A stretch of DNA of 64,000 nt from JBBQLG01 sp038327655 (GTDB lineage Bacteria; Bacteroidota; Bacteroidia; Cytophagales; Spirosomataceae): the NCBI GenBank assembly GCA_038327655.1, contig JBBQLG010000012.1, forward strand, positions 1 through 64,000, in the 5' to 3' direction. How positions within the stretch are numbered: the first letter of the stretch is position 1; each line of letters starts with the position of its first letter. Below, one piece after another: positions 16,520 through 25,467 of this stretch. Made by a program: the position numbers and the translations under genes. Below the pieces are notes generated by a model, which searched no databases, was not told where the DNA came from, and saw nothing but the letters and a program-made list of their open reading frames with translations.

Positions 16520-17488
16520 TTATTTAACGAATGATTTTGCTTCCAGCACCCGATTCTGGTTCTGATGGTAGACGGTATAACTGAAACCGGACTGCACGCT
16601 GAAGGCTCCGTGCTCCCCCTTTTTGTTAATGGCCAGAAAACCAACCTGCACGTCTTTATAGTCCTGTTTCGCCGTGATGCGCCGAACGGCTTCTTCGCAG
16701 GCCTCTTGTGGAGTACGGCCCTGCCGCATCAGTTCGACCACCAGAAACGAGCCGCAGGTACGCATCACCAACTCACCCAGACCCGTAGCGCAGGCCCCGC
16801 CAATCTCGTTATCGACAAACACCCCACCCCCGATAATGGGCGAATCACCGACGCGGCCATGCATTTTGTAAGCCAATCCGCTGGTGGTGCAGGCCCCGGA
16901 CAGATCGCCTTTGGCGTCGATGGTCAGCATCCCGATGGTGTCGTGCCGTTCTATATTAACGATGGGTTTGTACTGCGCTGTTTTGAGCCAGGTCCGCCAC
17001 GCCTGCTCCGACGATTTGGTGAGCAGATTCTCTTTTTTGAAACCCTGTGCCAGCGCGAATTCGAGTGCTCCGGCTCCCGTCAGCATTACGTGTGGCGTTT
17101 TTTCCATCACCGCCCGCGCCACAGAAATCGGGTGCATAATGTGTTCCAGAAACGTAACCGAACCGGCGTTGCCCTTCTCGTCCATGATGCAGGCATCGAG
17201 CGTAACGTGCCCGTCGCGGTCCGGCAGGCCACCATAACCCACGCTGGTATCGTTGGGGTCGGCTTCGGGAATGCGTACGCCCGCTTCAACGGCATCGAGT
17301 GCCCGCCCGCCTTTGGCCAGCACCGCCATAGCCGCTTCGTTCGCTTTTTCCTGTTTCCAGGTTGAGATGACGAGCGGACCGGTTGCCAGCGGGGATTGGA
17401 GTAACGGGCTTTGTGCTTCGGCAAAACCGACCAGCGGAGACAGGCTGGCTACGGCACCCAATGATAAAAAACGACGACGATTTAGCAT
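16520..17488 (-). CDS. N(4)-(beta-N-acetylglucosaminyl)-L-asparaginase (glycosylasparaginase)
   Basis: Ntn-hydrolase of the asparaginase-2 family, 322 residues. The signal MLNRRRFLSLGAVASLSPLVGFAEA has a Tat-like RRRFL motif, so the enzyme is exported. The precursor should cleave itself before Thr184 in RHDTIGML, which becomes the catalytic N-terminal nucleophile. VGDSPIIGGGVFVDNEIGGACATGLGE is the conserved beta-subunit core. It releases aspartate from GlcNAc-Asn and would serve glycoprotein breakdown in the periplasm. Confidence 0.9.
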   Translation of the reverse strand: MLNRRRFLSLGAVASLSPLVGFAEAQSPLLQSPLATGPLVISTWKQEKANEAAMAVLAKGGRALDAVEAGVRIPEADPNDTSVGYGGLPDRDGHVTLDACIMDEKGNAGSVTFLEHIMHPISVARAVMEKTPHVMLTGAGALEFALAQGFKKENLLTKSSEQAWRTWLKTAQYKPIVNIERHDTIGMLTIDAKGDLSGACTTSGLAYKMHGRVGDSPIIGGGVFVDNEIGGACATGLGELVMRTCGSFLVVELMRQGRTPQEACEEAVRRITAKQDYKDVQVGFLAINKKGEHGAFSVQSGFSYTVYHQNQNRVLEAKSFVK

Positions 17489-17579
17489 AGAAATGTGGGT
17501 TAACGCCCAAAGAAAAGCAATTAACCCCGGCCTTTTACTACTTTTAGCCGATTTCTTAAAAACTTGATTTTAGCCGTTC

Positions 17580-18482
17580 ATGACTGATTCTGTCCGACAT
17601 ATTCTGCTCATGGATGGTCCCGATGCCGCAGGTCTCATCTTTCATGTGACGGGCGTTCTCTACCGGCATCACCTGAATATTATTCGTAATGACGAGTACG
17701 TCAGCCCGTCAGGCAGGTTCTTTATGCGCACCGAATTTGAGGTCGGCCCGAAAGCGGTCGGGACGGGCCAGGCGAAGGAACCGCCGGGCGCGTTCGATGC
17801 TGACGCGCTCCTGACTGAACTCCGAACGACATTGCCCGCCACCGCCGACGACAGGGCTGGTATTACGTTTCGGCTTAATCCCCGCAAGAAGAAAAACGTG
17901 GTTGTGCTCGTTACCAAAGAACACCACTGTCTCGGCGAGTTGTTGCTCCGGTATGCTTTTGACGAATTGGATGCCGACATTCTGGCGGTGGTCAGTAACC
18001 ACAATGTGTTGCAACCGTTGGTGAGCAAGTTTGGTATTCCGTTCCACTACATCACGCATGAACATAAAACCCGGGAGGAACACGAGGCCGCTTTGTTACG
18101 GACGCTGGCCATTTATCAGCCTGAATATGTAGTGCTGGCCAAGTACATGCGGGTACTGACACCGGCGTTTGTGCAACACTACAACAACCGGATTATTAAC
18201 ATTCACCACTCGTTTCTGCCCGCTTTCGTAGGAGCCAATCCGTACCGGCAGGCGTACGAACGGGGTGTTAAAATCATTGGAGCTACCGCTCACTTTGTAA
18301 ACAATGATCTGGATGAGGGACCGATCATTGCCCAAAACGTGAAAGCCGTCGATCACCGGCGGACGGCGGCTGACATGGCCGTGGAGGGTCGGGAAATCGA
18401 GAAATCTGTATTGTCTCAGGCACTCAGTCTGGTTTTTAACGATCGCGTGTTTATCTACGGTAACCGGACTGTTGTTCTGTAG
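17580..18482 (+). CDS. purU: Formyltetrahydrofolate deformylase PurU
   Basis: Hydrolyses 10-formyl-THF to formate and THF, balancing one-carbon pools. The 300-residue protein has an N-terminal ACT domain (HILLMDGPDAAGLIFHVTGVLYRH, 7-30, to about 95) and a C-terminal formyltransferase fold with INIHHSFLPAFVGANPYRQAYERGVKIIGATAHFVNNDLDEGPIIAQ containing the catalytic Asn, His and Asp. The ACT domain and the HHSFLPAF form distinguish it from the purN product at the right end of the window. Confidence 0.93.
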   Translation: MTDSVRHILLMDGPDAAGLIFHVTGVLYRHHLNIIRNDEYVSPSGRFFMRTEFEVGPKAVGTGQAKEPPGAFDADALLTELRTTLPATADDRAGITFRLNPRKKKNVVVLVTKEHHCLGELLLRYAFDELDADILAVVSNHNVLQPLVSKFGIPFHYITHEHKTREEHEAALLRTLAIYQPEYVVLAKYMRVLTPAFVQHYNNRIINIHHSFLPAFVGANPYRQAYERGVKIIGATAHFVNNDLDEGPIIAQNVKAVDHRRTAADMAVEGREIEKSVLSQALSLVFNDRVFIYGNRTVVL

Positions 18483-18567
18483 CATACAGTTTTTTCGACT
18501 GTAGGTGTCCCTAAATGCTTATCTTTCGCCCCTGAATTATCCCAATTAATACCTATTCCTGACTACT

Positions 18568-18575
18568 TACTTTTG
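18568..18575 (+). promoter_or_regulatory. Putative -7 box (TACTTTTG) for the symporter
   Basis: An exact TAnnTTTG match 23 bp before the ATG at 18591. No -33 TTG is seen at the usual distance. Confidence 0.45.
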
Positions 18576-18590
18576 ACCTGCTGATCCATC

Positions 18591-20255
18591 ATGCAACGAT
18601 TGCAAACCCTCGATTACGCCGTATTCTTCACTTATTTCATTATCGTCGCCAGCTACGGATACTGGATTTACCAGCGCAAAAAGTCCAAAGTTGCCTCCTC
18701 CAATGACTTCTTTCTGGCCGAAGGGTCGCTCACATGGTGGGCCATTGGCTCGTCGCTGATTGCGTCCAACATCTCCGCTGAACAGTTTATCGGGGCTTCC
18801 GGCGATGGCTTCGCGATGGGCCTTGCCATTGCTACCTACGAGTGGATGGCAGCCGCTACGCTGATCGTGGTGGCGGTGTTTTTCATGCCGATTTACCTCA
18901 AGAACCGCATTTTTACGATGCCCCAATTCCTGACGCAGCGGTACAACAACACGGTTGCCATGATTATGGCCATTTTCTGGCTGTTCCTATATATAGTGGT
19001 TAACCTGACATCGATTCTGTTCTTGGGTGCCCTCGCCGTTTCGACTATCTCCGGCATTGGGTTCACCACCTGTATGATCGGGCTGGCCATTTTTGCTTTC
19101 ATCATCACCATCGGTGGCATGAAGGTAATCGGCTTCACCGACGTAATTCAGGTGTTTTTTCTGATTCTGGGCGGTTTGGCTACCACTTACCTGGCCATCA
19201 ACTTAGTGTCGGAGCAGAACGGGACGACGGGTGTGCTGCCTGGCTTTAGCCTGATGTTGGATCAGTCGGCGGATCACTTTCACATGATTTTTGATAAAAG
19301 CAGTCCCTTTTATTCATCCCTGCCCGGCCTGACGGTGCTGATTGGCGGTATGTGGATCGTAAACCTGAACTATTGGGGTTGTAATCAGTACATTACCCAA
19401 CGGGCCCTCGGTGCTGACCTGAAAACAGCCCGCGCCGGTATCCTTTTTGCCGCCGGGTTGAAACTGCTGATGCCGGTGATTGTCGTGCTGCCCGGCATTG
19501 CGGCTTACACGCTGTATCAGAAGGGGTATTTTCAGAAAGAAATGCTCGATGCATCCGGCGAGGTGAATAAGGACCATGCCTATCCCGTACTGCTGAATCT
19601 GCTGCCCGCCGGGTTGAAAGGGCTGTCATTTGCTGCCTTGACGGCCGCCGTTGTGGCGTCGCTCGCCGGAAAAGCCAACTCCATCTCGACTATTTTCACG
19701 CTCGATATTTACCGGAAATACATCCGGCCGGAGGCCAGCGAAAAGCATTTGGTGAACGTAGGCCAGGTGGCTATTCTGGTGGCGATGGTGCTGGCCATTA
19801 TCATTTCGCCGTTTCTGGGCATCGACAAAAAAGGGGGTTTTCAGTTCATTCAGGAGATGACCGGTCTGGTATCACCAGGCGTATTTGCCGCCTTTATCAT
19901 GGGTTTCTTCTGGAAAAAGACCAATTCGGCGGGAGCCATGTTTGCCATTGTGGGCGGCTTCCTGCTGTCGCTGTTCTTTAAATTTCTGCTGCCCGATCTG
20001 GTCGATCTGTCGTTTTTGGCTCCGTCCGGTTTTGCCGTCAAAAGTGCCACCGGCGTTTATACCATTCCCTTCCTCGACACAATGGGCTTTGTGTTCCTCA
20101 TCTGCGTTACGGTGATGTTTATTTTGGGGATGCAGAAACCAAGTCTCAAAGGGTTAGCCATTGACTCGGGTATGTTTAAAGTGGCCCCGAGTTTTGCCAT
20201 CGGAGCGGGTGTGATTCTAACGCTGGTAACTATTCTTTACGGCATTTTCTGGTAG
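18591..20255 (+). CDS. Sodium/solute symporter (SSS/SGLT family)
   Basis: 554 residues with about 14 hydrophobic segments along the chain, starting LDYAVFFTYFIIVASYGYWIYQRKK. Family marks include FFLAEGSLTWWAIGSSLIASNISAEQFIGASGDGFA at about 40-75, WIVNLNYWGCNQYITQRALGA near 255, and a GKANSISTIFTLDIYRKYI region near 365, matching the SGLT/SSS sodium-sugar branch. It uses the sodium gradient to import a sugar or polyol; the substrate cannot be read. Its 3' end overlaps the convergent cutC by 19 bp. Confidence 0.88.
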   Translation: MQRLQTLDYAVFFTYFIIVASYGYWIYQRKKSKVASSNDFFLAEGSLTWWAIGSSLIASNISAEQFIGASGDGFAMGLAIATYEWMAAATLIVVAVFFMPIYLKNRIFTMPQFLTQRYNNTVAMIMAIFWLFLYIVVNLTSILFLGALAVSTISGIGFTTCMIGLAIFAFIITIGGMKVIGFTDVIQVFFLILGGLATTYLAINLVSEQNGTTGVLPGFSLMLDQSADHFHMIFDKSSPFYSSLPGLTVLIGGMWIVNLNYWGCNQYITQRALGADLKTARAGILFAAGLKLLMPVIVVLPGIAAYTLYQKGYFQKEMLDASGEVNKDHAYPVLLNLLPAGLKGLSFAALTAAVVASLAGKANSISTIFTLDIYRKYIRPEASEKHLVNVGQVAILVAMVLAIIISPFLGIDKKGGFQFIQEMTGLVSPGVFAAFIMGFFWKKTNSAGAMFAIVGGFLLSLFFKFLLPDLVDLSFLAPSGFAVKSATGVYTIPFLDTMGFVFLICVTVMFILGMQKPSLKGLAIDSGMFKVAPSFAIGAGVILTLVTILYGIFW

Positions 20256-20986
20256 GACTCGTTCACCCGGCTAACCACCGCCTGTATCGCATCGGCACTG
20301 GCTTCGATTCGTTCGTATTCGCCAACTACCGCCGAGGCCATCGGTACCGTCGCCCGCCGGAATGTCATCGGGCTGTCATAACTCGTTTTGCCGCTTAGAT
20401 GCAGCGCGTCGACGCCGGTTTCCCGCAGGAGACCGGCGTTTTGTGCGTTCACCCCGGCCCCAGCCATCAGTTCGATGCGTCCGTTTGTCTGCTGCACCAG
20501 TTCCCGCAGCAGGGGTACTCCATCACGTACGGTTGCCTGCTGCCCGGATGTCAGTATCCGAACGGCCCCGGTGCGGATAATAGCTTCCAGGGCTTCATAC
20601 GGGTCACGGGTAAGATCGAAGGCGCGGTGAAAGGTTACCGGGAGTGGATGGGCCAACTCGATCAGTTTGCGGGTCTGTGGTTCGTTTACGGTACCGTCCG
20701 CGTTCAGGATGCCGAATACCAGCCCGTCGGCACCGAGTTGTCTGGCCATGGTAATGTCGGCCCGCATCACGTCAAGTTCAGGATCAGAATACAGAAAATC
20801 ACCCCCGCGCGGACGAATCATTACGTAAAGCGGGATGGTCAGGTGTTGCCGGGCGAGTTGAATCAGACCCCCGCTGGGGGTGGTGCCGCCTTCGGGGAGT
20901 CCGGCGCATAGTTCGATACGAGTGGCACCGGCCTGTTGTGCTGTCAGGCAGGCGGTTAGGGAGTAGGCGCAGACTTCAACAGTCAT
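20237..20986 (-). CDS. cutC: CutC family protein
   Basis: 249 residues from the ATG at 20986 (MTVEVCAYSLTACLTAQQAGATRIELCAGLPEGGTTPS); the frame extends 19 codons further upstream without conservation. It is a TIM-barrel CutC: PLYVMIRPRGGDFLYSDPELDVM, GADGLVFGILNADGTV, PVTFHRAFDLTRDP, ILTSGQ and IELMAGAGVN follow in the expected order. CutC was first linked to copper homeostasis, but the biochemical role remains doubtful. It overlaps the convergent symporter gene by 19 bp. Confidence 0.9.
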   Translation of the reverse strand: MTVEVCAYSLTACLTAQQAGATRIELCAGLPEGGTTPSGGLIQLARQHLTIPLYVMIRPRGGDFLYSDPELDVMRADITMARQLGADGLVFGILNADGTVNEPQTRKLIELAHPLPVTFHRAFDLTRDPYEALEAIIRTGAVRILTSGQQATVRDGVPLLRELVQQTNGRIELMAGAGVNAQNAGLLRETGVDALHLSGKTSYDSPMTFRRATVPMASAVVGEYERIEASADAIQAVVSRVNESYQKMP

Positions 20987-21116
20987 TGGAGTAACGGCTT
21001 GACAATCAGTAAAAAATAAGTTATCGCGCCGAAAGTTGAACAAATCGCAGATCGTTCCGTTATTGCCAATATCCGCCCCATACTTGTCATAAATAGAGAT
21101 TTCTGGCGATTGCGTG

Positions 21117-21143
21117 TTGGATAGTTGAAAACTTTTACTTTTG
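21117..21143 (+). promoter_or_regulatory. Promoter of the DUF2795 gene (TTG, TACTTTTG)
   Basis: TACTTTTG at 21136-21143 with TTG at 21117-21119 (spacing 16) or at 21110-21112 (spacing 23). The start codon follows 40 bp downstream. Confidence 0.6.
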
Positions 21144-21183
21144 CAGCCTCATTAAAATTTAGCAACCAAACACGGAACGGACT

Positions 21184-21405
21184 ATGTATTGGACCCTTGA
21201 ATTGGCGTCGTATCTGGAAGATGCCCCCTGGCCAGCCACCAAAGATGAATTGATTGACTTCTCCATTCGCTCAGGAGCACCCCTCGAAGTTGTTGAGAAC
21301 CTGCAGGAACTCGAAGACGATGGGCAGCCCTACGAGAGTATCGAAGAGATTTGGCCGGATTATCCAACCAAAGATGACTTCTTCTTCAACGAAGACGAAT
21401 ATTAG
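21184..21405 (+). CDS. DUF2795 family small acidic protein
   Basis: 73 residues: MYWTLELASYLEDAPWPATKDELIDFSIRSGAP, then EVVENLQELEDDGQPYESIEEIWPDYPTKDDFFFNEDEY. The strongly acidic, helical-looking protein with the LEDxPWPATKDELIDYA motif matches DUF2795, a very common small gene in Bacteroidota of unknown function. It has its own promoter and a strong terminator, so it is expressed as a single gene. Confidence 0.88.
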   Translation: MYWTLELASYLEDAPWPATKDELIDFSIRSGAPLEVVENLQELEDDGQPYESIEEIWPDYPTKDDFFFNEDEY

Positions 21406-21439
21406 GGTTCGGACCGAAAGTCCATAGATGCCTAAAAGA

Positions 21440-21466
21440 GCGTAGTCGGTCGGCTACGCCTTTTTT
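21440..21466 (+). terminator. Terminator shared by the DUF2795 gene and convergent glpD
   Basis: GCGTAGTC / GGCTACGC, an 8-bp stem with one G-U pair, loop GGTC, then CTTTTTT. The right arm contains the glpD stop codon. Confidence 0.8.
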
Positions 21467-23169
21467 ATGGCCGACACCGTCGCTATGCCGACATTTTCCA
21501 TCAACAGATTGAGGTGCGCCCGAAAGTCGGCTTCGGCCTGTACCGCCTTCTCCGTCGGCCAGTCGAGTTCGTATTCCATGATTTCGGTCACCACAGGCAA
21601 GGCCGTCAACGCGGCCTCCCAATCGACTAACCCCAGCCGAATTCGGCGCATCAGCACGTCGGCAATGGTCTGTGCCCGTTCGACCCGTACGGCGTAGATA
21701 ACTTCGGCTTTTGTGAAGGGGTGGCCCTGTACCAATCGTTCGCTGTATGTAGGCTCTTTGCGGAAGAGTTTCACAATAGCTTCGGCATTGGTCCCGTAGG
21801 TGTCTAGTAAATGGGTTAGTACATCGGTGGGTAGCTGTTTGTTCGCTTCCCGGAAGCGTTCGATAAAGGTTTTGCCGTAGCCATCACCGCCGGTGAGCAA
21901 CAAGGTTTCGGTCGGGCTGACTGTATCTACGTTCAGCACCCGGCAGCAGGCGTCGATGGTTTCCTGCGCCATCAGCCGGTACGTGGTCCATTTGCCCCCC
22001 ATGATGCTAATCAGACCCGATGCCGGATCAATTTCTACCTCATGGTCGCGCACTAAACTCTTGCTGCTGGCCTGTGGGTCTGCCTGGAGCAATGGTCGTA
22101 ATCCGGCAAACCCGCCCGTTACCTGCTCAATGGAGAGGGGTATTTTTAAATAATTACTGACGTGTTTCGTAAGGTATTCCGCTTCGTCCGGTTGGAGCAT
22201 CGGCACGTCGGTGGGGTCGGCTTCGGTGTCGGTGGTACCGATGAGCCAGTGACTGCGCCACGGAATGGCAAAAAGTACCCGTCCATCGGCGGTTTTGGGC
22301 ACCAGCAGAGCCGCTTTCGACGGGGTCATGGCATCCGCCCGCAGCACCACATGGGCACCCTTACTGGCCCGCATCCGGTGCTGCCGGGTATTATCCGCCG
22401 ATTGCCGCAGAAAATCCGCCCGGGTACCCGTAGCATTCACGATCACCTTCGCCCGGACAGTATAGCGGTTGCCGGTCAGATTATCCACTACCTCAACGCC
22501 CTGTAAACGGCCCTGCTCATCGCGCACAAAGCTTTCGGCGCGGCTGTGGTTTACCGTTACGGCCCCCCGTTCGCTGGCCGTTTGCACCAACGCCAGGTTA
22601 AGCCGGACATCGTCGAACTGTCCATCGTAGTACATCACGGCACTATGCAGCCGGTTCCCATCGAAAGCGGGAAACTCGGCAACGGCTTGGTCACGGGTAA
22701 GCCAGCGGCTCGGTTCTAATTGACGGGTACCGGCCAGCCAGTCGTACAGTTTAAGGCCGATGGTAAAATAGGCACCCTCGAACCAGTTGAAACAGGGCGT
22801 GAGCAGGGCCAGCGGATGAGCCAGATGCGGAGCGATATGCAACAGCGTTTTCCGTTCGTGCAGGGCCTTGCGGACTAAGGAAAGCTGCTTGACATCGAAC
22901 GTTTTAAACGCCTGTTCCAGATACCGAACCCCCCCGTGAACCAGCTTGGTCGACGTACCTGATGTGGCTGCCCCAAAATCATCCATGTCAATCAGGGCTG
23001 TCTTCAGGCCCCGCGCAGCCGCATCCAGCGCACAGCCCGCCCCCGATGCACCCGCGCCGATGACGCAAATGTCGAACACTTCGGTTTGGAGCCGGTGTAA
23101 TTGTTCGGTGCGGGTGGCCGGTCTATCGGTGTGGTTCGGCTGAGCAGGTAAGCGGCTGGATGGGGTCAT
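21454..23169 (-). CDS. glpD: Glycerol-3-phosphate dehydrogenase/oxidase
   Basis: 571-residue FAD enzyme that oxidises glycerol 3-phosphate to dihydroxyacetone phosphate and feeds the quinone pool. The dinucleotide motif is VIGAGASGAGCALDAAARGLKTALID (about 38-63), followed by DDFGAATSGTSTKLVHGGVRYLEQ. The mid-region has PWRSHWLIGTTDTE, and the C-terminal DAO_C region has MGGKWTTYRLMAQETID. An extra 35-residue N-terminal stretch precedes the FAD fold. The symporter two genes away need not be related. Its stop lies inside the shared terminator stem. Confidence 0.92.
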   Translation of the reverse strand: MTPSSRLPAQPNHTDRPATRTEQLHRLQTEVFDICVIGAGASGAGCALDAAARGLKTALIDMDDFGAATSGTSTKLVHGGVRYLEQAFKTFDVKQLSLVRKALHERKTLLHIAPHLAHPLALLTPCFNWFEGAYFTIGLKLYDWLAGTRQLEPSRWLTRDQAVAEFPAFDGNRLHSAVMYYDGQFDDVRLNLALVQTASERGAVTVNHSRAESFVRDEQGRLQGVEVVDNLTGNRYTVRAKVIVNATGTRADFLRQSADNTRQHRMRASKGAHVVLRADAMTPSKAALLVPKTADGRVLFAIPWRSHWLIGTTDTEADPTDVPMLQPDEAEYLTKHVSNYLKIPLSIEQVTGGFAGLRPLLQADPQASSKSLVRDHEVEIDPASGLISIMGGKWTTYRLMAQETIDACCRVLNVDTVSPTETLLLTGGDGYGKTFIERFREANKQLPTDVLTHLLDTYGTNAEAIVKLFRKEPTYSERLVQGHPFTKAEVIYAVRVERAQTIADVLMRRIRLGLVDWEAALTALPVVTEIMEYELDWPTEKAVQAEADFRAHLNLLMENVGIATVSAIKKA

Positions 23170-23183
23170 GGGTAGTACAGTTG

Positions 23184-23660
23184 TCAGGCGTTCTCGGCGG
23201 TGCGTTTTTGCCCGGCGTCCGTTTTCTCGTATTTCGGGGGAGCGTACAGAAAACCAAAGGCCTCGGCACCATCGCGTTCGTGAACCCGGTGATGCACGTA
23301 ATGCGCCCGGGTAATGCGCTGCAGATACTGGTTTTTGGTCGAGAATTTAATCCGAATCCGGCGGTGTACAATGATGTCGTGGAAGACAAAATAAAAGATG
23401 CCGTAGAGGCTGATGCCAATGCCCATGGGTGCCAGAAACCACAGCGACGCCACGTTCATGCCAACCATAATGGTAACGGTTGCGGCCACGCCAAACACCA
23501 CGCTGAACAAATCGTTTACCTCCAGAAACCCTTTGTGATGGTTGTGGTGCGAGTGGTGCCAGTTCCACATAAAGCCGTGCATAACGTATTTGTGCGTGAA
23601 CCAGGCAATGCCTTCCATGCCGACAAGCGTAACCAGCACTAATGCAATATCTACCCCCAT
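23184..23660 (-). CDS. crtZ: Beta-carotene hydroxylase CrtZ-type
   Basis: Di-iron membrane hydroxylase of the fatty acid hydroxylase superfamily, 158 residues. All four His clusters are present: H23xxxxH28, HHSHHNHH (35-42), H94xxxxH99 and HYVHHRVH (120-127). It hydroxylates beta-ionone rings to give zeaxanthin-type carotenoids, fitting the crtI/crtB genes 7 kb away on the other strand. It follows glpD in order on the minus strand, upstream by 14 bp, and has its own -7 box. Confidence 0.9.
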   Translation of the reverse strand: MGVDIALVLVTLVGMEGIAWFTHKYVMHGFMWNWHHSHHNHHKGFLEVNDLFSVVFGVAATVTIMVGMNVASLWFLAPMGIGISLYGIFYFVFHDIIVHRRIRIKFSTKNQYLQRITRAHYVHHRVHERDGAEAFGFLYAPPKYEKTDAGQKRTAENA

Positions 23661-23747
23661 TTTTTTGTTAGTTAACGTACACTATTTAGGTGCTATTCCG
23701 GTCTTGTAACGACCCGTTTAGCCAAAAAGTTGACGTATCAGCTCGTT

Positions 23748-23755
23748 CAAAGATA
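23748..23755 (-). promoter_or_regulatory. Putative -7 box (TATCTTTG) for crtZ
   Basis: The reverse complement of CAAAGATA gives TATCTTTG. The implied leader is about 80 nt to the ATG at 23660. No -33 TTG is seen. Confidence 0.45.
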
Positions 23756-23851
23756 GGCGACCGGCGTTTTACCTGCTAATAAAATAATGGGTATTCCGCT
23801 TGTTTATTCAGGGGTTTGCTTTACATTTAGACGTGGTCAATACTCAACACG

Positions 23852-24520
23852 ATGGGTAGGGCAATCATGGAATTCAAAGCGCTCCGGGACCTGGTCAGAC
23901 AGGGAGAAGGCCGGTATCTGGAATTTAAATTGAAGACGACGCATCCCGAGAAAATTATTCGGGAAATCGTTGCCTTCGCAAACACTGACGGCGGTCGCCT
24001 GCTGATCGGTGTCGCCGACGATAAGACCGTCCCCGGTCTTAAATACGCCGACGAAGACGAGTACCTGCTCGTTCGGGCGATCAACAAATTTTGCTTCCCC
24101 GCGATTTCGTATTTCATCGAACGCATTCCGCTGCCCAACGAGCGCGACGTGCTGATGTTGCGCATTCCGCGAAGCCCCACCCGCCCGCATTACATCATTC
24201 CCGATCTGAACGACCCCGAAAACAAGAAAGCCTATGTGCGTGTGGCCGATAAATCGGTGCAGGCCAGTAAGGAGGTTCGGGAAATCCTGAAGGGCGAACG
24301 GGCGGAGCGTAATGTCCGCTTTACCTACGGCGACAAGGAGCGCGCCCTGATGCACCACCTCGACGAGAACAAAACGATCACTGTCGATCTGTTTGCGTCG
24401 ATGGCCAATATCCCCCGGAAAATTGCCTCCCGAACGCTGGTTTTGTTGGTGTTAGCCAATGTGCTGGAGGTTCATCCTGACGAGATGGTTGACAAGTATA
24501 CTACTCGAATAGACCGATGA
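23852..24520 (+). CDS. AlbA_2 (Schlafen-type) domain protein
   Basis: 222 residues. The N-terminal two thirds form an AlbA_2 domain: QGEGRYLEFKLKTTHPEKIIREIVAFANTDGGRLLIGVADD (about 16-57), with the E-F-K core and the GG-LLIGV strand, and SYFIERIPLPNERDVLMLRIPRSPTRPHYI. The C-terminal part (about 160-222) looks like a small winged-helix tail (ITVDLFASMANIPRKIASRTLVLLVLANVLEVHP). Such proteins are predicted nucleic-acid binders or nucleases. ATG codons at 23852 and 23867 are both possible. No defence genes surround it. Confidence 0.75.
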   Translation: MGRAIMEFKALRDLVRQGEGRYLEFKLKTTHPEKIIREIVAFANTDGGRLLIGVADDKTVPGLKYADEDEYLLVRAINKFCFPAISYFIERIPLPNERDVLMLRIPRSPTRPHYIIPDLNDPENKKAYVRVADKSVQASKEVREILKGERAERNVRFTYGDKERALMHHLDENKTITVDLFASMANIPRKIASRTLVLLVLANVLEVHPDEMVDKYTTRIDR

Positions 24521-24639
24521 TCGCATCGCTACATTGTTGACAACCTCCACTTATCCACAGTGGAATGTTAACAACTTTCGCTTATTTGGTATTTTTTGGC
24601 TAATTAGTTGTCTATAAAGCTTATCGCTTAATAGGTCCT

Positions 24640-24647
24640 TATCTTTG
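24640..24647 (+). promoter_or_regulatory. Putative -7 box (TATCTTTG) for the thioredoxin gene
   Basis: Exact TAnnTTTG match about 105 bp before the ATG at 24752; an AT-rich stretch precedes it. Confidence 0.45.
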
Positions 24648-24751
24648 CATGTTGATCAGGAAGAGTTCTCTGGCCTAATTTTTGAGCTCATACATGCACA
24701 CGTACCGGTGTGACCGGTCAAGTTCGTACGCAGAACAGTTTAGCCCATTTC

Positions 24752-25312
24752 ATGATGTATCGCTCCGTTACTCTGTTACTCATTAGCGCCCTGTTCACGG
24801 CGTTGGTTGCCTTTCGTCCGGTGCTGACCGGGGCCGCTCCTGAACCGAAAACTATAAAATGGCTCACCATTCAGGAGGCTTACGCCCTGAATCAGAAGGT
24901 GCCCAAAAAATTCGTAATCGACGTGTACACGGACTGGTGCGGCTGGTGTAAAGTAATGGACCGCGAGACATTTAAGAACCCGGTGATCGTCGACTTTGTG
25001 AATGAGCATTACTACGCCGTGAAGTTGAATGCCGAGCAGAAGGAAGACATTAAATTAGGCGACCGGACGTTTAAAAGCCTCGGTAGTGCGCACGAATTAG
25101 CGGCCGGTTTGCTCAACAACAAGATGAGCTATCCGACGACCGTGTTTCTAAACGAGAAATTTGAAATGATTCAGCCCATACCGGGCTATCTGAAGCCGGA
25201 AATATTTCACCAGATCGCGACCTATTTTGCCAGTGATAATTTCAAAAAAGAACCGTTCGATCAGTTCAAAACCGGTACGTACGTAAAGGAGTATCAGTCG
25301 GCCATGAAGTAA
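24752..25312 (+). CDS. Exported thioredoxin-family protein
   Basis: About 187 residues from the ATG pair at 24752/24755 with a signal peptide (YRSVTLLLISALFTALVAFRPVLTGAA). The mature part has a thioredoxin fold with VIDVYTDWCGWCKVMDRETF, active-site Cys63 and Cys66, and the cis-proline region MSYPTTVFLNEKFEMIQPIPGYL. This DUF255-like arrangement fits a periplasmic disulfide reductase or isomerase. It is a single gene between a TATCTTTG box and a 17-bp terminator. Confidence 0.85.
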   Translation: MMYRSVTLLLISALFTALVAFRPVLTGAAPEPKTIKWLTIQEAYALNQKVPKKFVIDVYTDWCGWCKVMDRETFKNPVIVDFVNEHYYAVKLNAEQKEDIKLGDRTFKSLGSAHELAAGLLNNKMSYPTTVFLNEKFEMIQPIPGYLKPEIFHQIATYFASDNFKKEPFDQFKTGTYVKEYQSAMK

Positions 25313-25331
25313 GGAACAACCGCTTGCTGCT

Positions 25332-25375
25332 AAAACCCGTTGGGCAAATCATTTTGGTTTGCCCAACGGGTTTTT
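25332..25375 (+). terminator. Strong rho-independent terminator
   Basis: 17-bp perfect stem (25332-25348 with 25358-25374, core ACCCGTTGGGCAAA), a 9-nt loop, and a TTTTT run at its end. Confidence 0.9.
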
Positions 25376-25420
25376 ATTTGGGAGAATAACCCGAAAAGCA
25401 ACGATTTCCGGTCGTTCGGT

Positions 25421-25428
25421 TAGCTTTG
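25421..25428 (+). promoter_or_regulatory. Putative -7 box (TAGCTTTG) for the M13 peptidase gene
   Basis: Exact TAnnTTTG match 40 bp before the ATG at 25468, just after the preceding terminator. Confidence 0.5.
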
Positions 25429-25467
25429 TGGTCTATTTATTTTTCGTTAACCCAATTCATCGCAATC

